Shown here piece by piece: positions 42,898-45,357 of a stretch of DNA of 45,357 nucleotides. The notes under the pieces are model-generated. The model was not told the origin of the DNA and did no database searches. It worked only from the letters and a program-made list of their open reading frames with translations. Origin of the DNA: Janthinobacterium sp. UMAB-56 (lineage in GTDB: Bacteria; Pseudomonadota; Gammaproteobacteria; Burkholderiales; Burkholderiaceae_D); assembly GCF_900095265.1 (NCBI RefSeq), contig NZ_LT607672.1, forward strand, positions 37,349-82,705, in the 5' to 3' direction. The position numbers and the translations under genes were made by a program. Position 1 is the stretch's first letter, and every line of letters begins with the position of its first letter.

Positions 42898-43473
42898 ATG
42901 AAAACCAGCGTTTCGACCAATTCCCCCCCTGAAGTGGGTGCCACCCTGCAACGGCTGCGCCTGGCGCGCGGTCTGACACTGGAGGATTTGTCGCGCATCG
43001 CGGGCGTCTCGAAGTCCATGCTGTCGCAAATCGAGCGCGAAAAGGCCAATCCCACCATCGCCATCACCTGGCGCCTGGCCAACGCCCTGGGCGTGCAGAT
43101 CGGCGAACTGCTGTCCAGCGCGGAAAAAACCGTGGAAACCATCCGCATCACGGACGCCCACGAAACCCCCACCCTGCCCGGCGACCATGCGGGCTACGTG
43201 CTGCGCATCCTGGGACCGATGGAGCTGGCGGGCAAATATGAATGGTATGAAGTGACACTGGCGCCGGGCGGCGAACTGGCGTCGCAGCCGCACGACCCGG
43301 GCACCACCGAGCATTTGACGGTGATCCACGGCAACCTGGAGCTGGAAGTGGGCATAGCGAAGAAAAAGGTCAAGAATGGCGGCACGGCGCGCTATCCGGC
43401 GGACCAGCCGCATACGATACGCAATCTGGGCAAGACGGAAGGCAAGGCTTTATTGGTGGTGATCCATAGATAG
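42898..43473 (+). CDS. XRE-cupin transcriptional regulator of threonine degradation
   Basis: A 191-residue regulator. Residues 13-70 are an XRE helix-turn-helix (LARGLTLEDLSRIAGVSKSMLSQIEREKANPTI in two helices with recognition SKSMLSQIE). Residues about 110-190 are a cupin_2 domain (EVTLAPGGELASQPHDPGTTEHLTVIHG). Proteins of this layout often sense amino acids or related metabolites through the cupin. Divergence from kbl-tdh-sdaA and the palindrome in the gap support a local role; whether it represses or activates is not visible. ATG 42898 starts the conserved part; the long upstream frame has no homology features. Confidence 0.9.
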   Translation: MKTSVSTNSPPEVGATLQRLRLARGLTLEDLSRIAGVSKSMLSQIEREKANPTIAITWRLANALGVQIGELLSSAEKTVETIRITDAHETPTLPGDHAGYVLRILGPMELAGKYEWYEVTLAPGGELASQPHDPGTTEHLTVIHGNLELEVGIAKKKVKNGGTARYPADQPHTIRNLGKTEGKALLVVIHR

Positions 43474-43564
43474 TTGCTTTTCAGCGGTGTGCAATAAGCG
43501 CTTTCGCCCATGCTAAGATTTTGGATTAGACAAGATTTTCACTGTCTTTCATGGAGCCTTAGCA

Positions 43565-44491
43565 ATGACGATTTCCGAAAGCACCACCCTCTTCCACAAA
43601 AAAAAGGTCGTCCAGTACGATCCTGATATTGCGCTGCAATCCGGGCAGGATATCGTCTACCGCCTCTCGCTCGAGTATGACGACAAGCGCAAGATGCCGG
43701 ACCTGATCACCGGCTTCCTGGAAAAAACCGACAAGAACACACTCGAAGCGCTGATCATCGGCATGTGGGGCGACCCATACGAATCGGGCGCCGACGAAGT
43801 GATGGCCGCGCTGATCGCCCATGCGCCACAGCTGCCCAACTTGCGCGCCCTGTTCATCGGCGACATGACGTACGAAGAGTGTGAAATCTCGTGGATCGTG
43901 CAAGGCAGCTACAAGCCCCTGCTGGACGCCTTCCCGCAACTGCAGGAATTGCGCATCCGTGGCGGCAATGAGCTCGTCATCGAACCGTTCGCCCACCAGC
44001 ACCTGCGTCGCTTCACCATCGAAGCGGGCGGCCTCGATCAAAAGATCGCCGAGGCGCTGGCGCAATCGAGCATGCCGCAGCTGGAACACCTGGAACTGTG
44101 GCTGGGCACGGACGAATATGGCTTTTCGGGCGACGTCGACCTGTATCGCAAGGTGCTGGCGCAGCTGACCGTACCGACCCTGCGCTACCTGGGCTTGCGC
44201 GACGCGGAAATCGCCGACGACCTGGCCGTCTGGCTGGCGGAAGAACCGCTGGTGGCGCAACTCGACACCCTCGACCTGTCGCTGGGCACCATCGGCGACC
44301 TGGGCGCCGTGGCCGTGCTCAATCACAAGCAGTTGGGCAAATTGAAGCGCCTGGACCTGTCGCACCACTACATCTCCGAGGAAAACCAGGCGAAACTGAA
44401 GGCGCTGCCCTTCGAGGTGGTGCTGGACGATCCGCAGGAAGCCGATGAAGACGATGGCGAAAGCTACCGCTACGTGGCCGTCGGCGAATAG
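43565..44491 (+). CDS. STM4015 family leucine-rich-repeat protein
   Basis: A 308-residue cytoplasmic protein without signal peptide. Residues about 85-290 hold irregular leucine-rich repeats: LPNLRALFIGD, FPQLQELRIRGG, MPQLEHLELWLG, VPTLRYLGLRDAEI, VAQLDTLDLSLG and LGKLKRLDLSHHYI, spaced about 25-35 residues apart. The C-terminus is acidic (EADEDDGES). It matches the STM4015 family, named after a Salmonella gene in a set (STM4011-STM4015) with two radical SAM proteins, a hydrolase and an ATP-grasp protein. The role of the set is unknown to me. GGAG lies 8 nt before ATG. The ATP-grasp gene follows after 29 bp. Confidence 0.85.
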   Translation: MTISESTTLFHKKKVVQYDPDIALQSGQDIVYRLSLEYDDKRKMPDLITGFLEKTDKNTLEALIIGMWGDPYESGADEVMAALIAHAPQLPNLRALFIGDMTYEECEISWIVQGSYKPLLDAFPQLQELRIRGGNELVIEPFAHQHLRRFTIEAGGLDQKIAEALAQSSMPQLEHLELWLGTDEYGFSGDVDLYRKVLAQLTVPTLRYLGLRDAEIADDLAVWLAEEPLVAQLDTLDLSLGTIGDLGAVAVLNHKQLGKLKRLDLSHHYISEENQAKLKALPFEVVLDDPQEADEDDGESYRYVAVGE

Positions 44492-44520
44492 CCGTGGTCG
44501 AATAAGCGGAGCACTATCCT

Positions 44521-45357
44521 TTGCACTCGCCTCTCACCCTGCTGGCAACACAGGGCAGCAAGCGCGTGCGCCTGATGCAGGCGGCGCGCGCGCAACTGCG
44601 CCTGCCGCCTGCGCAAGTGCTGGAGTGGCGCGACTGGCTGCGCCAACCAGCCTTGCTGGGAGAAGCCTTGCGCCAACCCGGCCTGTTGAAGATCGAGCCG
44701 CCCGGCGACGATCCCGCCGCCCACCTGCTATTGCTGCAGGCCGGCTGCCGGCTGCTGGACCGGCCGCCGGTCGCTGCGCCCGCGCATGGCGAGCTGCTGG
44801 CCATGGATGCCTGGTTTGCCGGTTTTACGGCTGCCATGGCATCCCTCGCGCTGCAACTAGCCGAGCTGCCGCAAACACGCGTCTTCAATGCGCCTGCCGA
44901 GATCAGCCTCATGACGGACAAGCTGGCTTGCCAGCGCCATCTGGCCGCGCACGGCGTGCCCATACCTGGCCTGCTTGGGCCCGTGCAAAGCTACGCGCAT
45001 CTGCAAGCGCTGCTGCACGAGCACCAGCTCGACCGCGTATACCTGAAACCGCGCTACGGCTCGTCCGCCTCGGGTGTCGTGGCCTACCGCAGGAACAAGG
45101 CGGGCCGCCAGCAAGCCACCACCTCGGCCGCCTTGCAGCATCGGGACGGCGCGGCGCGTCTGTTCAATGTCAAGCGCATGGCGCGCTACGAGAAGCAGCA
45201 CGACATCGCCGCCCTCGTCGATGCGCTGGCCGCCCAGGAGCTGTACGCGGAAGCATGGCTGAACAAGCCGCGCTGCGGCGACAGCCACTATGACCTGCGC
45301 GTGGTGACCGTGGCAGGCCAGCCCGCGCACCGGGTGGCGCGCATCGGCGACCAGATG
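44521..45357 (+). CDS. STM4014 family ATP-grasp protein, cut by the window edge
   Basis: An open frame of 279 codons that runs off the right edge without a stop. The start is best read as TTG at 44521, with GGAG about 11 nt upstream; an ATG at 44575 would cut into the conserved N-terminal strand (LLATQGSKRVRLMQAA). Residues about 132-275 show ATP-grasp features: TDKLACQRHLAAHGVPIP (lid entry), VYLKPRYGSSASGVVAYR (phosphate-gripping Gly/Ser loop with Lys176), and HYDLRVVTVAGQPAHRVARIG (metal-site strand). ATP-grasp enzymes join a carboxylate to an amine or thiol. Order and strand after STM4015 support the family call. Confidence 0.8.
   Translation, partial: MHSPLTLLATQGSKRVRLMQAARAQLRLPPAQVLEWRDWLRQPALLGEALRQPGLLKIEPPGDDPAAHLLLLQAGCRLLDRPPVAAPAHGELLAMDAWFAGFTAAMASLALQLAELPQTRVFNAPAEISLMTDKLACQRHLAAHGVPIPGLLGPVQSYAHLQALLHEHQLDRVYLKPRYGSSASGVVAYRRNKAGRQQATTSAALQHRDGAARLFNVKRMARYEKQHDIAALVDALAAQELYAEAWLNKPRCGDSHYDLRVVTVAGQPAHRVARIGDQM

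Overview
The window looks like core chromosome of a beta-proteobacterium of the family Oxalobacteraceae (Janthinobacterium/Duganella/Massilia type). This is an inference from high GC, from the gene order tig-clpP-clpX-lon-hupB-(tRNA-Asp x2)-ppiD, and from overall protein character; no 16S gene or other decisive marker is present. I see no insertion sequence, prophage, CRISPR array or integrase. About 34 protein genes and three tRNA genes are supported.

Left part (1-12 kb): a single-domain BLUF blue-light sensor; a membrane PQQ glucose-type dehydrogenase (gcd) followed by its probable TetR regulator, with a palindrome overlapping the gcd promoter start region; a zinc alcohol dehydrogenase divergent from an AraC regulator, with direct repeats 21 bp apart between them; a fused 5-oxoprolinase/hydantoinase; and the NAD(P)HX repair enzyme nnr.

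Middle (11.8-23.5 kb): a LolD/YbbA-like ATPase divergent from tesA, then the protein-quality-control cluster on the minus strand: trigger factor, ClpP, ClpX, Lon, HU and PpiD, with two tRNA-Asp genes between hupB and ppiD and a tRNA-Leu upstream of tig. Most units end in clear hairpin terminators. A long inverted-repeat element occupies most of the tig-clpP gap.

23.7-34.9 kb: a two-gene RND efflux operon (adaptor and pump, no outer-membrane channel nearby), divergent from hpnC-hpnD-hpnE, which make squalene for hopanoids. Next come a 51-residue membrane microprotein, a DUF1700 protein and a GIN-domain (DUF2807) lipid- or membrane-anchored protein, then an HI0933-type flavoprotein and a small two-helix membrane protein.

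34.9-45.4 kb: thrC-moeA-moaD (threonine synthase coupled to molybdenum-cofactor genes), a small ABC-like ATPase of the COG3910 type, and a threonine-to-glycine and serine-degrading operon (kbl, SDR-type tdh, sdaA) divergent from an XRE-cupin regulator with a palindrome between them. The right edge holds an STM4015-family leucine-rich-repeat protein and the first 279 codons of an STM4014-type ATP-grasp protein. These two are the left end of a conserved but functionally undescribed gene set whose other members (radical SAM enzymes and a hydrolase) would be expected just outside the window. This is the best candidate here for an undescribed system.
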